Notes under the pieces: generated by a model | The model's database searches: none | The model's input: only the letters and a program-made list of their open reading frames with translations | Told to the model about the DNA's origin: nothing | Translations under genes and position numbers: made by a program | Shown here: in pieces, positions 55,254-63,970 of the stretch | How the letters are laid out: each line of letters opens with the position of its first letter | How positions within the stretch are numbered: position 1 is the stretch's first letter | Source: JADLHS01 sp964594985 | GTDB lineage: Bacteria > Verrucomicrobiota > Verrucomicrobiia > Limisphaerales > JADLHS01 | Assembly (NCBI GenBank): GCA_964594985.1 | Contig: CAZQNQ010000006.1 | Span: 62,001-126,000 of the forward strand | Direction of reading: 5' to 3' | DNA: 64,000 nt

Positions 55254-55907
55254 TCAAAACCATCCGATGATGCCCCGGATCAAGGTGTCCGTGTTCGCAT
55301 ACCACCATTTACACATGGTCCACACGCTGACCTTGGCCGTCACTGCTGGCAGGCCGATGAGCAGCACCAGCACGTTGCCGAGAAAAATCACCACGGCGGA
55401 AAAGAGGTAGCCTTGGCTGGTGATGTCGGTCTGTTGTGTCTTGAGCACGTGAGCGTTCAACGTGACGTGAAATGCGTACGCCGCGCCGATGAGCAGGTGA
55501 AACCAGACGAAGAAATCTTTCCAGTTCCAGATCAGGTGTCCCGCAACAAAAACGCCGACGACCATGATGGCGTAGAGCGGAAAGAAATACGGCGAGAGCG
55601 CGATGATGAAATTGGTTTTGTCCACGATCACGTGGCCGCCGCTGGAGGCGACCTTGAATTTCTTCACGCTGCCGCCGAACAACCAGACCCAAAGCGCGTG
55701 CGTCAGTTCGTGGCCGAAGACGTAAATCCACATCGGCTTCGGCAGGACGAGATAGATTGCCAACCAACACGCCGCGCCGCCAAGGATAGGCACGAGGGTA
55801 ATGTCCGCGCCGCCACAGGCGCGCATGACCTGCCAGAGCGTCTGGCCCGCCGCCACGCAAACCGGCAGCAGCAGCACGGCGATGATGAATTTGACCCACT
55901 TCGGCAC
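55254..55907 (-). CDS. Membrane metalloprotease-like protein (M50-type HExxH)
   Basis: The 217-residue protein has about five hydrophobic segments. HELTH (66-70) sits in FGHELTHALWVWLFGG at the edge of a membrane helix, the layout of site-2-protease-like M50 peptidases. A later NAHVLKTQQTD could contribute a ligand, but no clear LDG/NPDG motif is present, so peptidase activity is uncertain. It probably cleaves or binds proteins within the membrane. Confidence 0.65.
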   Translation of the reverse strand: MPKWVKFIIAVLLLPVCVAAGQTLWQVMRACGGADITLVPILGGAACWLAIYLVLPKPMWIYVFGHELTHALWVWLFGGSVKKFKVASSGGHVIVDKTNFIIALSPYFFPLYAIMVVGVFVAGHLIWNWKDFFVWFHLLIGAAYAFHVTLNAHVLKTQQTDITSQGYLFSAVVIFLGNVLVLLIGLPAVTAKVSVWTMCKWWYANTDTLIRGIIGWF

Positions 55908-56086
55908 GCGCGGATTGTTGTGGAGCGAAGAGTTGTTCGCAAGGCTGCGCCTGAATTCCCGGAGCGCAGATGGTTTCCGTCCGCAGCGCGTGGCAATGGA
56001 GAAACCCGCATTGATTTCTCAGCGCCGTCAGGCTTGGCGACACGCTGCGAGCGGGGACCGCGCGCGCTCCGGCGCACTTGAATCTT

Positions 56087-56110
56087 GTCACCCGTCACCC
56101 GTCACCCGAC
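56087..56110. repeat. GTCACCC heptamer tandem repeat before pyrE
   Basis: Three GTCACCC units followed by GAC lie 11-34 bp before the pyrE start codon, in the position of its leader. It is the same heptamer as in recG (22456-22486). Confidence 0.85.
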
Positions 56111-56120
56111 ACTTTCCGAA

Positions 56121-56687
56121 ATGACACAGAACGAAGTTCTCCAGGTTTTCCGCGACACGGGCGCGCTGCTCGAAGGCCATTTCATCCTCCGCAGCGGTCT
56201 GCACAGCCGGCAATTTTTCCAATGCGCCCTTGCCCTCCAGCAGATGCCTATTGTCGAGAAACTCGGCGCGGCGCTGGCGGCGAAACTCAAGTCGCTGGGC
56301 GCGGTCACGGTGGTTTCGCCGGCGATGGGCGGGCTGGTCATCGGTCAGGAAGTCGCCCGGCAACTGGGCTTGCGCTTCATCTTCGTCGAGAAGGAGGAGG
56401 GGAAGCTCGTGTTGCGTCGCGGTTTCAAAATTGCGCCGGGTGAAAAGATTCTGATTGTCGAGGACGTCGTCACCAAGGGCGGTCGCGTGCAGGAGACGCT
56501 TGATATTGTCCGCGCGCACCAAGGCAACGTCCTTGGCGTTGGCATGGTGGTGGATCGTTCCAACGGGCTGACCCAGCTCGGCGTGCCGCAGTTCAGTTTG
56601 ATCGCGCTGCAAGTGGAGGCGTTTGATCCGAATAACCTCCCGCCTGATCTCACCAATACCCCCGCCGTGAAGCCGGGGAGCAAATAA
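56121..56687 (+). CDS. pyrE: Orotate phosphoribosyltransferase
   Basis: The 188-residue enzyme couples orotate to PRPP, giving OMP for PyrF. The start at 56121 gives MTQNEVLQVFRDTGALLEGH; the ATG at 56085 would translate the GTCACCC repeat. Motifs are SGLHSRQFFQCALAL, PAMGGLVIGQEVARQLG and the PRPP loop ILIVEDVVTKGGRVQE. Length is slightly short but typical of the type seen in this phylum. Confidence 0.95.
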   Translation: MTQNEVLQVFRDTGALLEGHFILRSGLHSRQFFQCALALQQMPIVEKLGAALAAKLKSLGAVTVVSPAMGGLVIGQEVARQLGLRFIFVEKEEGKLVLRRGFKIAPGEKILIVEDVVTKGGRVQETLDIVRAHQGNVLGVGMVVDRSNGLTQLGVPQFSLIALQVEAFDPNNLPPDLTNTPAVKPGSK

Positions 56688-56688
56688 C

Positions 56689-56876
56689 GGAGCGCCGATC
56701 TCCAGATCGGCCCGGCCCCAATTCTCTTTGTCTTTGTAGGAGACGACGTAAGGAGGCTCTAGCTAATTTGGTCCCGTCCAGAGGTCGTCGCGCCTCCGTT
56801 TGATTTGAGCCTCGTCATCTCGTCACCTCGTCTCCTACAAAAAATTCCTTCGAGCCGAACCGGAGTTCGGCGCTCC
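56689..56876. repeat. Nested palindrome between pyrE and dnaK
   Basis: The outer pair is GGAGCGCCG (56689-56697) and CGGCGCTCC (56868-56876). The inner perfect pair is TTTGTAGGAGACGA (56734-56747) and TCGTCTCCTACAAA (56828-56841). The rest of the gap (56877-57073) shows no gene. Confidence 0.85.
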
Positions 56877-57073
56877 TTGATTGCGCCACATCCCTTGCGC
56901 GCTCACTGTGCCACGCCGTCGCGAGTGGCACAGTTCTCCCAATCTGCGTCATCTGCAAAATCTGCGGATTCATTTAGGATTCCTTCGATTTCCGCCCAAA
57001 CCACTCCCGTGGCACAGGACTGGCATAGAAGAACTCGCCGCGTGTGTCGTGGCACTGAACCGATTTTTATTTT

Positions 57074-59029
57074 ATGGCAAAAGTATTAGGCATTGACTTG
57101 GGAACGACGAACTCCTGCATGGCGGTCATGGAAGGTGGCGAGCCGCTTGTTCTGGAAAATTCCGAAGGCAAACGCACCACGCCGAGCGTCGTCGCGTTCA
57201 CCAAGAGCGGCGAACGCATTGTCGGCGACGCGGCCAAGCGTCAGGCCGTCACCAACTCGCGCAACACGGTTTACTCCATCAAGCGTTTCATGGGCCGCAA
57301 GTTCGATGAAGTGCAGGAAGAGATCAAGCGCATGCCTTACAAGGTCGTGAAGGCTTCCAATGGCGATTGCGCCGTCGAAGTCGAAGTCGAAGGCAAGACC
57401 AAGCAATTCTCGCCGCCCGAAATTTCCGCGATGATCCTCGCCAAGCTCAAGGCTGACGCCGAAACGCGTCTCGGCGAAAAGGTCACGCAAGCCGTCATCA
57501 CCGTTCCCGCTTACTTCAACGACTCCCAGCGTCAGGCCACGAAAGACGCCGGGCGCATCGCAGGTCTCGAAGTGCTCCGCATCATCAACGAGCCGACGGC
57601 TGCGTCGCTCGCGTATGGTCTCGACAAGAAGAAGGACGAGAAGATCGCCGTGTATGATTTGGGCGGCGGCACGTTCGATATTTCTGTTTTGGAAATCGGC
57701 GATGGCGTGTTTGAGGTGAAAGCCACCAATGGCGACACGCACCTCGGCGGTGACGACTGGGACAACACGCTGATGGATTGGATTCTCGACGAATTCAAGA
57801 AGGAGCAAGGCATGGATCTGCGCAAGCAGCCCGACGCGCTCCAACGCATCAAGGAAGAAGCCGAGAAAGCCAAGATCGCGCTCTCCAGCTCGACGACCTA
57901 CGACATCAATCTCCCGTTCATCACGGCGGATGCGAGCGGGCCGAAGCACATCCAGAAATCTCTCACCCGCGCCAAGATGGAACAGCTCACCGACAGCCTG
58001 TTCGAGCGCACCATCAAGCCCGTGCAAGCCTGCTTGAAGGACGCCGGCATCAGCGCCGACAAGATTGACGAACTCGTGCTCGTCGGTGGGATGACCCGGA
58101 TGCCGCGTGTGGTTGAAACCGCGCACAAGTTGGTTAACAAGACTCCGCATCAAGGCGTGAACCCGGACGAAGTCGTCGCCATCGGCGCCGGCATCCAGGG
58201 CGGCGTGCTCAAGGGCGAAGTGAAAGACGTGCTCTTGCTCGACGTGACCCCGCTGTCGCTCGGCATCGAGACGCTCGGCACAGCCCAAACGGGCGGCGTA
58301 TTCACCAAGTTGATCGAGCGCAACACCACGATCCCGTCGCGCAAATCGGAAATTTTCTCCACCGCCAGCGACAATCAGCCCGGCGTGGAAATCCACGTGC
58401 TCCAGGGCGAACGCCAATTTGCCCGCGACAACAAATCCATCGGCAAGTTCCAGCTCACGGACATTCCGCCCGCGCCGCGCGGCGTGCCGCAGATCGAAGT
58501 GACGTTCGACATTGATGCGAACGGCATCCTGCACGTCGGGGCGAAAGACCTCGGCACGGGCAAGGAACAGAAGATCACCATCACGGCCAGCAGCGGTCTC
58601 TCGAAGGACGAAGTCGAGAAGATGCGCAAGGACGCCGAAGCCCACGCCGACGAGGACAAGGCCAAGCGCGAAGAAGTCGAGACGCGCAACGAAGCCGACA
58701 ACGCCGTCTATCGCACCGAGAAGATGCTCAAGGAAAGCGCGGACAAGATTTCCGGCGACGACAAGAAGAAGATCGAAGACGCCGTGGGCGCGGTGAAGGA
58801 AGCGCTCAAGGGCAGCGATGCCGCCGCGATCAAAACCGCCAGCGAGAAGCTGAACGAAACCTGGCAGGCCGTCAGCACCGAGCTTTACAAGAAAGCGGCG
58901 GAACAGGCCAAGGCCAGCGGCACACAAACCGGCAGCAGCGATGCTGGCGGCGAGCAAGCCAAGTCCGACGACAAGAAGAAGGACGAAGGTCCGATCATTG
59001 ACGCCGAAGTCGTGGACGAGAAGAAATAA
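57074..59029 (+). CDS. dnaK: Molecular chaperone DnaK (Hsp70)
   Basis: The 651-residue chaperone shows the nucleotide domain (GIDLGTTNSCMAVMEGGEP; YDLGGGTFDISVLEIGDG), the DVTPLSLGIETLG linker region, and a beta-sandwich plus lid (FQLTDIPPAPRGVPQIEVTF). The C terminus is low-complexity, ending in the conserved IDAEVVDE. It works with DnaJ and GrpE, which are not in the window. No CIRCE operator was seen upstream. Two AT-richer genes separate it from groES. Confidence 0.98.
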   Translation: MAKVLGIDLGTTNSCMAVMEGGEPLVLENSEGKRTTPSVVAFTKSGERIVGDAAKRQAVTNSRNTVYSIKRFMGRKFDEVQEEIKRMPYKVVKASNGDCAVEVEVEGKTKQFSPPEISAMILAKLKADAETRLGEKVTQAVITVPAYFNDSQRQATKDAGRIAGLEVLRIINEPTAASLAYGLDKKKDEKIAVYDLGGGTFDISVLEIGDGVFEVKATNGDTHLGGDDWDNTLMDWILDEFKKEQGMDLRKQPDALQRIKEEAEKAKIALSSSTTYDINLPFITADASGPKHIQKSLTRAKMEQLTDSLFERTIKPVQACLKDAGISADKIDELVLVGGMTRMPRVVETAHKLVNKTPHQGVNPDEVVAIGAGIQGGVLKGEVKDVLLLDVTPLSLGIETLGTAQTGGVFTKLIERNTTIPSRKSEIFSTASDNQPGVEIHVLQGERQFARDNKSIGKFQLTDIPPAPRGVPQIEVTFDIDANGILHVGAKDLGTGKEQKITITASSGLSKDEVEKMRKDAEAHADEDKAKREEVETRNEADNAVYRTEKMLKESADKISGDDKKKIEDAVGAVKEALKGSDAAAIKTASEKLNETWQAVSTELYKKAAEQAKASGTQTGSSDAGGEQAKSDDKKKDEGPIIDAEVVDEKK

Positions 59030-59061
59030 GTCACCGTGTTTCGTTAAGCACAACGATAACA

Positions 59062-59547
59062 ATGGCAACGGCCACAAATCCACAGAAGCCAGAGACATTC
59101 GCTATTTATGCGGAAGCGGAGGGTTTTGACCGTCCGTTAATCATGCAGAAATTGTCGTTTGGCCGTTTGATGGATGAGGTTGTTCTTCCGTTCCGCGAAG
59201 ACCAACCTTTTTTTGTAGATGGCGTTTCTCTCAAGAAACAAAATCTAAAAAAGCTCAAAATTCTGCGCCTTGAGGAAGATCGGTTTGTTCATGACTTCTG
59301 GAATTTCAATAATCAGTTAAAGCACGGCGATGACAAAACGAGCCGCATTTTTGGTGATCAATATCACATACGGATTGAGGCAATGCTTCGAGAAAACGGT
59401 GAAGATGTGACGTCGCAAGTCGTGACTGCTTTCGATAAGACAATTAAGCCAAGCATCAAAGATTATCTGCCAAAGCGGGAAGAGTTGATCAAGGGTGCGC
59501 TTAGTTTCTTTTTGCAGAATTTGACCCAACTCGCGGGAGTTAAATGA
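59062..59547 (+). CDS. Unknown protein paired with a KTSC-domain gene
   Basis: The 161-residue soluble protein has alternating strands and helices: FAIYAEAEGFDRPLIMQKLS near the start and a C-terminal helix ELIKGALSFFLQNLTQLAG. It is clearly AT-richer than dnaK and groES on either side. I do not recognise a family. Its stop overlaps the start of the KTSC gene (ATGA), so the two are translationally coupled. It starts 32 bp after the dnaK stop, with no terminator between, so it may be read from the dnaK promoter. Confidence 0.7.
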   Translation: MATATNPQKPETFAIYAEAEGFDRPLIMQKLSFGRLMDEVVLPFREDQPFFVDGVSLKKQNLKKLKILRLEEDRFVHDFWNFNNQLKHGDDKTSRIFGDQYHIRIEAMLRENGEDVTSQVVTAFDKTIKPSIKDYLPKREELIKGALSFFLQNLTQLAGVK

Positions 59548-59765
59548 TTATGTCTCGGACTCCAGTTTCATCATCAAATTTAGCTTCAGTCGGCTACGAG
59601 GTTGCAAGCCGGACACTGGAGGTCGAATTTTTGAATGGAACTATTTATCAGTATGCGAACGTTCCTTCCGAACGATATTCGGGGTTATTGAATGCGTCGT
59701 CCAAAGGTGATTACTTTAATTTTTACATTAAAGAGGGCGGCTACTCTTTTCGGCAGATTCAATGA
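59544..59765 (+). CDS. KTSC-domain protein
   Basis: The 73-residue product is one KTSC domain. SNLASVGYEVASRTLEVEF opens it, GTIYQYANVPSERYSGLL follows, and NASSKGDYFNFYIKEGGYSF closes it. KTSC domains are named after a C-terminal motif in phage and lysyl-tRNA-synthetase-linked proteins; they are thought to bind nucleic acid or RNA polymerase-like partners, but the function is poorly known. ATG at 59544 overlaps the upstream stop; MSRT at 59550 is an alternative start. Confidence 0.82.
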   Translation: MIMSRTPVSSSNLASVGYEVASRTLEVEFLNGTIYQYANVPSERYSGLLNASSKGDYFNFYIKEGGYSFRQIQ

Positions 59766-59836
59766 ACTAAACTTTTCCCTCCGCTCGGGCGGCGGGAGTT
59801 AATTAAGCAGTTAACACAAACCAGACAAAACAAACT

Positions 59837-60130
59837 ATGGCACTGAACATCAAACCCCTCGGAGATCGCATCCTCGTGGAAGCGGTCGAAGAAAAAGAAA
59901 CCAAAAAGGGCGGCATCATCATCCCCGATTCCGCCAAGGAAAAACCGCAGGAAGGCATCGTCCGCGTCCTCGGCACCGGCAAAACCGGCGACGACGGCAA
60001 GAAGATCGCCTTTGAAGTCAAAGTCGGCGATCGCGTGCTCGTCTCCAAATACGGCGGCACGGAAATCAAACTCGACGGCAAGGAATACAAGATTTTTGGT
60101 TCCGATGACCTCGTCGCGATCCTGAACTAA
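59837..60130 (+). CDS. groES: Co-chaperonin GroES
   Basis: This 97-residue Cpn10 has NIKPLGDRILVEAVEEKETK at the start, the mobile loop GGIIIPDSAKEKPQEG, and the C-terminal VSKYGGTEIKLDGKEYKIF with DDLVAIL. It caps GroEL. It is 103 bp upstream of groEL, with a palindromic repeat in the gap. Confidence 0.98.
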   Translation: MALNIKPLGDRILVEAVEEKETKKGGIIIPDSAKEKPQEGIVRVLGTGKTGDDGKKIAFEVKVGDRVLVSKYGGTEIKLDGKEYKIFGSDDLVAILN

Positions 60131-60138
60131 TCAAACTA

Positions 60139-60194
60139 GGTAGGGCGCGTCACTCCGTGCGCGCCGCGGCGTGCAGGGGACTGCCCGCCCTACC
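60139..60194. repeat. GTAGGGCGCGTCACTCC palindrome between groES and groEL
   Basis: GGTAGGGCGCGTCACTCCGT at the left and GGGGACTGCCCGCCCTACC at the right form an imperfect palindrome of 56 bp. A longer copy is nested at 18074-18190. It lies in the transcribed spacer of the groESL operon. Confidence 0.9.
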
Positions 60195-60233
60195 AACGAC
60201 AAAATTAACCAAACTAGAAACTAAAGAAATTAT

Positions 60234-61880
60234 ATGGCAGCAAAACAATTATTGTTCGATGAAGCAGCGCGTCAGGCCATCCTGCGCGGTGTTTCCAAGC
60301 TCTCCCGTGCCGTCGTCGCCACGCTCGGACCGAAAGGCCGCAACGTCGTCCTCGACAAAAAATTCGGTTCCCCCACGGTCACCAAGGACGGTGTGACGGT
60401 GGCGAAGGAAATCGAACTGGAAGACCCGTACGAAAACATGGGCGCCCAGATGGTTCGCGAAGTCGCGAGCAAGACCAGCGACAACGCCGGTGACGGCACC
60501 ACGACGGCGACGGTTCTGGCTGAAGCGATTTATCGCGAAGGCTTGAAGTTCGTCACCGCCGGTGCGAACCCGATCGGCATTCAACGCGGCATCAACAAGG
60601 CCGTGGAATCCGCCGTCGGTCACCTCGACAAGATCGCCAAGAAGGTCAAGGACAAGGAAGAGATCAAGCAGGTCGCGACCGTTTCCGCCAACTGGGACGA
60701 CACGATCGGCAACATCATCGCCGATGCGATGGACAAGGTCGGCAAGGACGGCACCATCACCGTGGAAGAAGCGAAGTCCATCGAGACGACGCTCGACGTG
60801 GTCGAAGGTATGCAGTTCGACAAGGGCTACCTCTCCCCGTACTTCGTCACCAACGCCGAGAGCATGGAATGCAAGCTGGAAGACGCTTACATCCTGAACT
60901 ACGAAAAGAAAATCAGCTCGCTGAAGGACCTGCTCCCGATCCTCGAGAAGGTTGCCAAGCTCGGCAAGCCGCTCTTGATCATCGCGGAAGAAGTCGAAGG
61001 CGAAGCGCTCGCGACTCTCGTCGTGAACAAGCTCCGCGGCACGATCAATGTTTGCGCCGTCAAAGCCCCCGGCTTCGGCGACCGTCGCAAAGCCATGATG
61101 GAAGACATCGCGGTTCTCTGCGGTGGCAAGTGCATCACCGAAGATCTCGGTATCAAGCTCGAGAGCATCGGTCTCGAAGACCTCGGCCGCGCCAAGAGCG
61201 TGGTGGTGGACAAAGAGAACACCACCATCGTTGAAGGCAACGGCAAGTCCTCGGAAATCCAGGGCCGCGTGAATCAAATCCGCCGCCAGATCGCCGAGAC
61301 CACAAGCGACTACGATCGCGAGAAGTTGCAGGAACGTCTGGCGAAACTCGCCGGTGGCGTGGCCGTCATCAACGTCGGCGCCGCGACCGAATCCGAAATG
61401 AAGGAAAAGAAAGCCCGCGTGGAAGACGCGTTGCACGCGACCCGTGCGGCCGTCGAAGAAGGCATCGTGGCTGGTGGTGGTGTGGCGCTCATCCGCTGCA
61501 TCGCGGCCATCGAAGCCACGAAGGGTGCGAACGAAGACGAACAGATCGGTGTCGGCATCATCCGCCGCGCCGTGGAAGCCCCGCTCCGCGCGCTCTCGGC
61601 GAACGCCGGTGTGGAAGGCAGCGTCATCGTTGACAAGGTCAAGAAGGCCAAGGGCAACGAAGGTTACAACGTCGCCACGGGCGAATTCGAAGACCTCGTC
61701 AAAGCCGGTGTGGTTGATCCGAAGAAGGTCACCCGCAGCGCGCTCCAGCACGCGGCCTCGATCTCCGGCCTGCTCCTGACCACGGAATGCTTGATCACCG
61801 AGCTTCCGGAGAAGGACAAGCCCGCGCCCGGCGGCGGCGGTCATGGCGGCCCGGACATGGGCGGCATGGGCGGCTACTAA
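60234..61880 (+). CDS. groEL: Chaperonin GroEL
   Basis: The 548-residue Cpn60 folds proteins in its double ring. AKQLLFDEAARQAILRGVSK opens it; the ATP site shows GPKGRNVVLDKKFGSPTVTK and GDGTTTATVLAEA. Later blocks include AGANPIGIQRGI and EEGIVAGGGVALIR. The C terminus is a Gly/Met-rich tail (GGHGGPDMGGMGGY). All expected lengths and blocks are intact. Confidence 0.99.
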   Translation: MAAKQLLFDEAARQAILRGVSKLSRAVVATLGPKGRNVVLDKKFGSPTVTKDGVTVAKEIELEDPYENMGAQMVREVASKTSDNAGDGTTTATVLAEAIYREGLKFVTAGANPIGIQRGINKAVESAVGHLDKIAKKVKDKEEIKQVATVSANWDDTIGNIIADAMDKVGKDGTITVEEAKSIETTLDVVEGMQFDKGYLSPYFVTNAESMECKLEDAYILNYEKKISSLKDLLPILEKVAKLGKPLLIIAEEVEGEALATLVVNKLRGTINVCAVKAPGFGDRRKAMMEDIAVLCGGKCITEDLGIKLESIGLEDLGRAKSVVVDKENTTIVEGNGKSSEIQGRVNQIRRQIAETTSDYDREKLQERLAKLAGGVAVINVGAATESEMKEKKARVEDALHATRAAVEEGIVAGGGVALIRCIAAIEATKGANEDEQIGVGIIRRAVEAPLRALSANAGVEGSVIVDKVKKAKGNEGYNVATGEFEDLVKAGVVDPKKVTRSALQHAASISGLLLTTECLITELPEKDKPAPGGGGHGGPDMGGMGGY

Positions 61881-61969
61881 GGTCCTGGCGGACGGCCACC
61901 ATTCAGCGCTGCGCTGATCGGATGCCGTAACGCCGCGACTTTGCCGAACGGAGGAACCGATAATTCAGA

Positions 61970-61999
61970 GCCCGGTCAGGAAACTGACCGGGCTTTTTT
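61970..61999 (+). terminator. Intrinsic terminator of the groESL transcript
   Basis: GCCCGGTCAG, loop GAAA and CTGACCGGGC form a perfect 10-bp stem followed by TTTTTT. It lies about 90 bp after the groEL stop. Confidence 0.95.
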
Positions 62000-62006
62000 G
62001 TTTCGC

Positions 62007-62073
62007 GGAGCGCCGAGCACCGTCTCGGCTCGGCGATAGTTCCAACACTGGCCGAGACGGTACTCGGCGCTCC
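62007..62073. repeat. GGAGCGCCGAGCAC palindromic element, copy 1
   Basis: This 67-bp palindrome opens with GGAGCGCCGAGCACCGTCTC and closes with ACTCGGCGCTCC; the arms pair almost fully. The same length and sequence, with a few changes, recurs at 63173-63239. Confidence 0.92.
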
Positions 62074-62100
62074 GCTGAGTGGTGTTCATTGCGCAGTGGA

Positions 62101-62203
62101 AAAGCGGCGGTAAACGCGCCGCAGTCCAGACGCTTCGCGCCGATTGGTGGCGCATGGTGAACGCGATAGCGTCTGGACTGCGGTGACTTTAGCACCGCTT
62201 TTG
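62101..62203. repeat. CGCAGTCCAGACGCT palindrome
   Basis: A perfect 15-bp pair (CGCAGTCCAGACGCT at 62121-62135 and AGCGTCTGGACTGCG at 62169-62183) lies inside AAAAGCGG...CCGCTTTT. Together with the previous element it fills the gap 62000-62256 before the TraB-like gene. Confidence 0.85.
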
Positions 62204-62256
62204 TCGAGCGCCGATTTTCCTCTCGCCACCATTCGCCGCCTGGCTACTCTTCGCCC

Positions 62257-63171
62257 ATGAAACTGCTCCGTCTCTTCGTTGTTTCTGTTTTCATTGGATT
62301 CAACGTCATCAGCGCGTTTGCCCAAACGCCTGCGCCTGCCGCACCGGTCGTTTCCACCAACAAAGCCACGAAGCATTGTCTCTGGGAAGTGAAGGGCAAG
62401 ACCAACACCGTGTTCCTGCTCGGCTCGATGCACGTCATGAAAGACGACATGTATCCACTCGCGCCGGAAATCGAAGCGGCCTACAAGCAAGCGTCCGTGC
62501 TGGTGTTTGAGACGGACATGAAGGTGTTGGAGTCGCCCGCATTCGCCATGAAACTCATGGGCAAGGCGACGTATCCCGAGGGCGAGTCGTTGAAAAAGAA
62601 TCTGTCGCCGGCCATGTATTCGTTGCTGGCGTCCAATCTGCAAAACTCCCTGTTGAGCGTGGAGATGATCAACCAGTTCAAGCCGTGGATGGCGGCGATG
62701 ACCATTGTGGTGCTGGAATTGCAGAAGATGGGCTTCGATGTGCAGAACGGCGTGGATAAACATTTTTTCTCCCGCGCCAACGAAGACCAGAAGGCGCTTG
62801 ACCATTTTGAGACACCCGACTTTCAAGCCGAACTGTTCACCAGTCTGACGGACAAGGAATCGGAGGAGTTTCTGGGCCAGGCCTTGCGGGACATGGATGT
62901 CTGGAAGAAACAGATCGGACTGTTGGAAAAAGCATGGCTCACCGGCGACACCAAAGCGCTGGATAAATTGTTGCTCGATTCCTTCCGCGAATATCCACTG
63001 ATGCACAAGAAGCTGCTGCTGGATCGCAACCGTGCGTGGATCGCAAAGTGCGAGCAATTTCTGAAGGGCGAGAAGGACGTGTTGGTCGTGGTGGGCGCGG
63101 GCCACCTGGTCGGCAAGGACAGCGTGGTGGAATTGCTGACCGCCAAGGGCTACAAGGTCGAGCAGCGGTGA
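62257..63171 (+). CDS. Exported TraB/GumN (TIKI-like) protein
   Basis: The 304-residue product starts with a signal peptide (MKLLRLFVVSVFIGFNVISA). The TraB/GumN motifs are VFLLGSMHVMKDDMYPL (GSxH) and VLVFETDM (the conserved Glu), with the closing block VLVVVGAGHLVGKDSVVELL (GxxH). The family may include metal-dependent proteases related to animal TIKI. It is flanked on both sides by copies of the same 67-bp palindrome. Confidence 0.9.
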   Translation: MKLLRLFVVSVFIGFNVISAFAQTPAPAAPVVSTNKATKHCLWEVKGKTNTVFLLGSMHVMKDDMYPLAPEIEAAYKQASVLVFETDMKVLESPAFAMKLMGKATYPEGESLKKNLSPAMYSLLASNLQNSLLSVEMINQFKPWMAAMTIVVLELQKMGFDVQNGVDKHFFSRANEDQKALDHFETPDFQAELFTSLTDKESEEFLGQALRDMDVWKKQIGLLEKAWLTGDTKALDKLLLDSFREYPLMHKKLLLDRNRAWIAKCEQFLKGEKDVLVVVGAGHLVGKDSVVELLTAKGYKVEQR

Positions 63172-63172
63172 A

Positions 63173-63239
63173 GGAGCGCCGAGCACTGTCTCGGCTCGGT
63201 GAAAGTTCTGGAACTGGCCGAGGCGGTGCTCGGCGCTCC
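63173..63239. repeat. GGAGCGCCGAGCAC palindromic element, copy 2
   Basis: It has the same orientation and length as 62007-62073 and begins one base after the TraB-like stop codon. Differences are mainly in the loop. Confidence 0.92.
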
Positions 63240-63244
63240 GGGCG

Positions 63245-63970
63245 TCAGTGCTTCACACCTGTGGCGTGCTGCCACGAATGGATGATGTGGCGGATGATCT
63301 CATCCACGCCGACGCCGTGCTTTACCTGCGCAAAGACAAACGGCCCGTTGCCGCGCATCTTCTTGGTGTCACTTTCCATCACCTTCAAGTCGGCACCCAC
63401 GCCTGCCGCCAGGTCCGTCTTGTTGATGACGAGCAGGTCGGTCTGCGTGATGCCCGGGCCGCCCTTGCGCGGAATCTTGTCGCCGCCGCAAACATCAATG
63501 ACCTGGATCGTGAAGTCCGCCAGCTCGCGACTGAAACACGCCGCCAAGTTGTCGCCGCCCGATTCGATGAAGAGCAGTTGCGGCTTGAACTTGGCGTGCA
63601 GTTCTTCGAGCGCGAGCAGATTTGAAGAGATGTCCTCGCGGATCGCGGCGTGCGGGCAGCCGCCGGTTTCCACCGCGCGAATCCGTTCGGCGGGCAGAGC
63701 GCCATGCTTGGTCAGGAATTCGCCGTCTTCCTTGGTGAAGATGTCATTAGTTACCGCCGCGATGTTCATCTTGTCGCGCAGCTTCAGGCAGAGTTGCAAC
63801 ATCAACGCAGTTTTGCCGCTGCCCACCGGCCCGCCGACGCCGACGGTGAAGGCACGTTTTTTGAAATCGCGGTCGAGCGGGAGTTCGCGCTCGTGAAAAT
63901 GTCCGGGGCTGTCGGCGTGGGAATGTCCGCCGCCGTGCGGGTGCAGGTGCAAAAGGATTTTGTGTGTCAT
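63245..63970 (-). CDS. ureG: Urease accessory GTPase UreG
   Basis: The 241-residue GTPase drives nickel insertion into urease. The His-rich N terminus (HLHPHGGGHSHADSPGHFH) could store nickel. The P-loop is GGPVGSGKT (46-54). The metal-binding Cys-Pro-His lies in GGCPHAAIRED, with ESGGDNLAA and the guanine-specificity NKTDLA following. It begins 30 bp from the window end; other ure genes would lie upstream beyond it. Confidence 0.96.
   Translation of the reverse strand: MTHKILLHLHPHGGGHSHADSPGHFHERELPLDRDFKKRAFTVGVGGPVGSGKTALMLQLCLKLRDKMNIAAVTNDIFTKEDGEFLTKHGALPAERIRAVETGGCPHAAIREDISSNLLALEELHAKFKPQLLFIESGGDNLAACFSRELADFTIQVIDVCGGDKIPRKGGPGITQTDLLVINKTDLAAGVGADLKVMESDTKKMRGNGPFVFAQVKHGVGVDEIIRHIIHSWQHATGVKH

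Noticed and set aside
57010..57025. Sigma-54-like TGGCAC-N5-TGGCA upstream of dnaK
   Set aside because: The -12 box differs from TTGCA and sigma-54 control of dnaK would be unusual; chance match likely.
57086..59098. Minus-strand open frame of 670 codons opposite dnaK
   Set aside because: It mirrors dnaK codon structure (Leu/Val/Arg/His/Asp-rich shadow) and has no family similarity; the plus-strand DnaK is complete.
59766..59836. CIRCE operator before groES
   Set aside because: No TTAGCACTC-N9-GAGTGCTAA-like inverted repeat; only a GC hairpin without T-run.
60249..61844. Minus-strand open frame of 531 codons opposite groEL
   Set aside because: Antisense shadow of a GC-biased, highly expressed gene; no domain or ribosome site.
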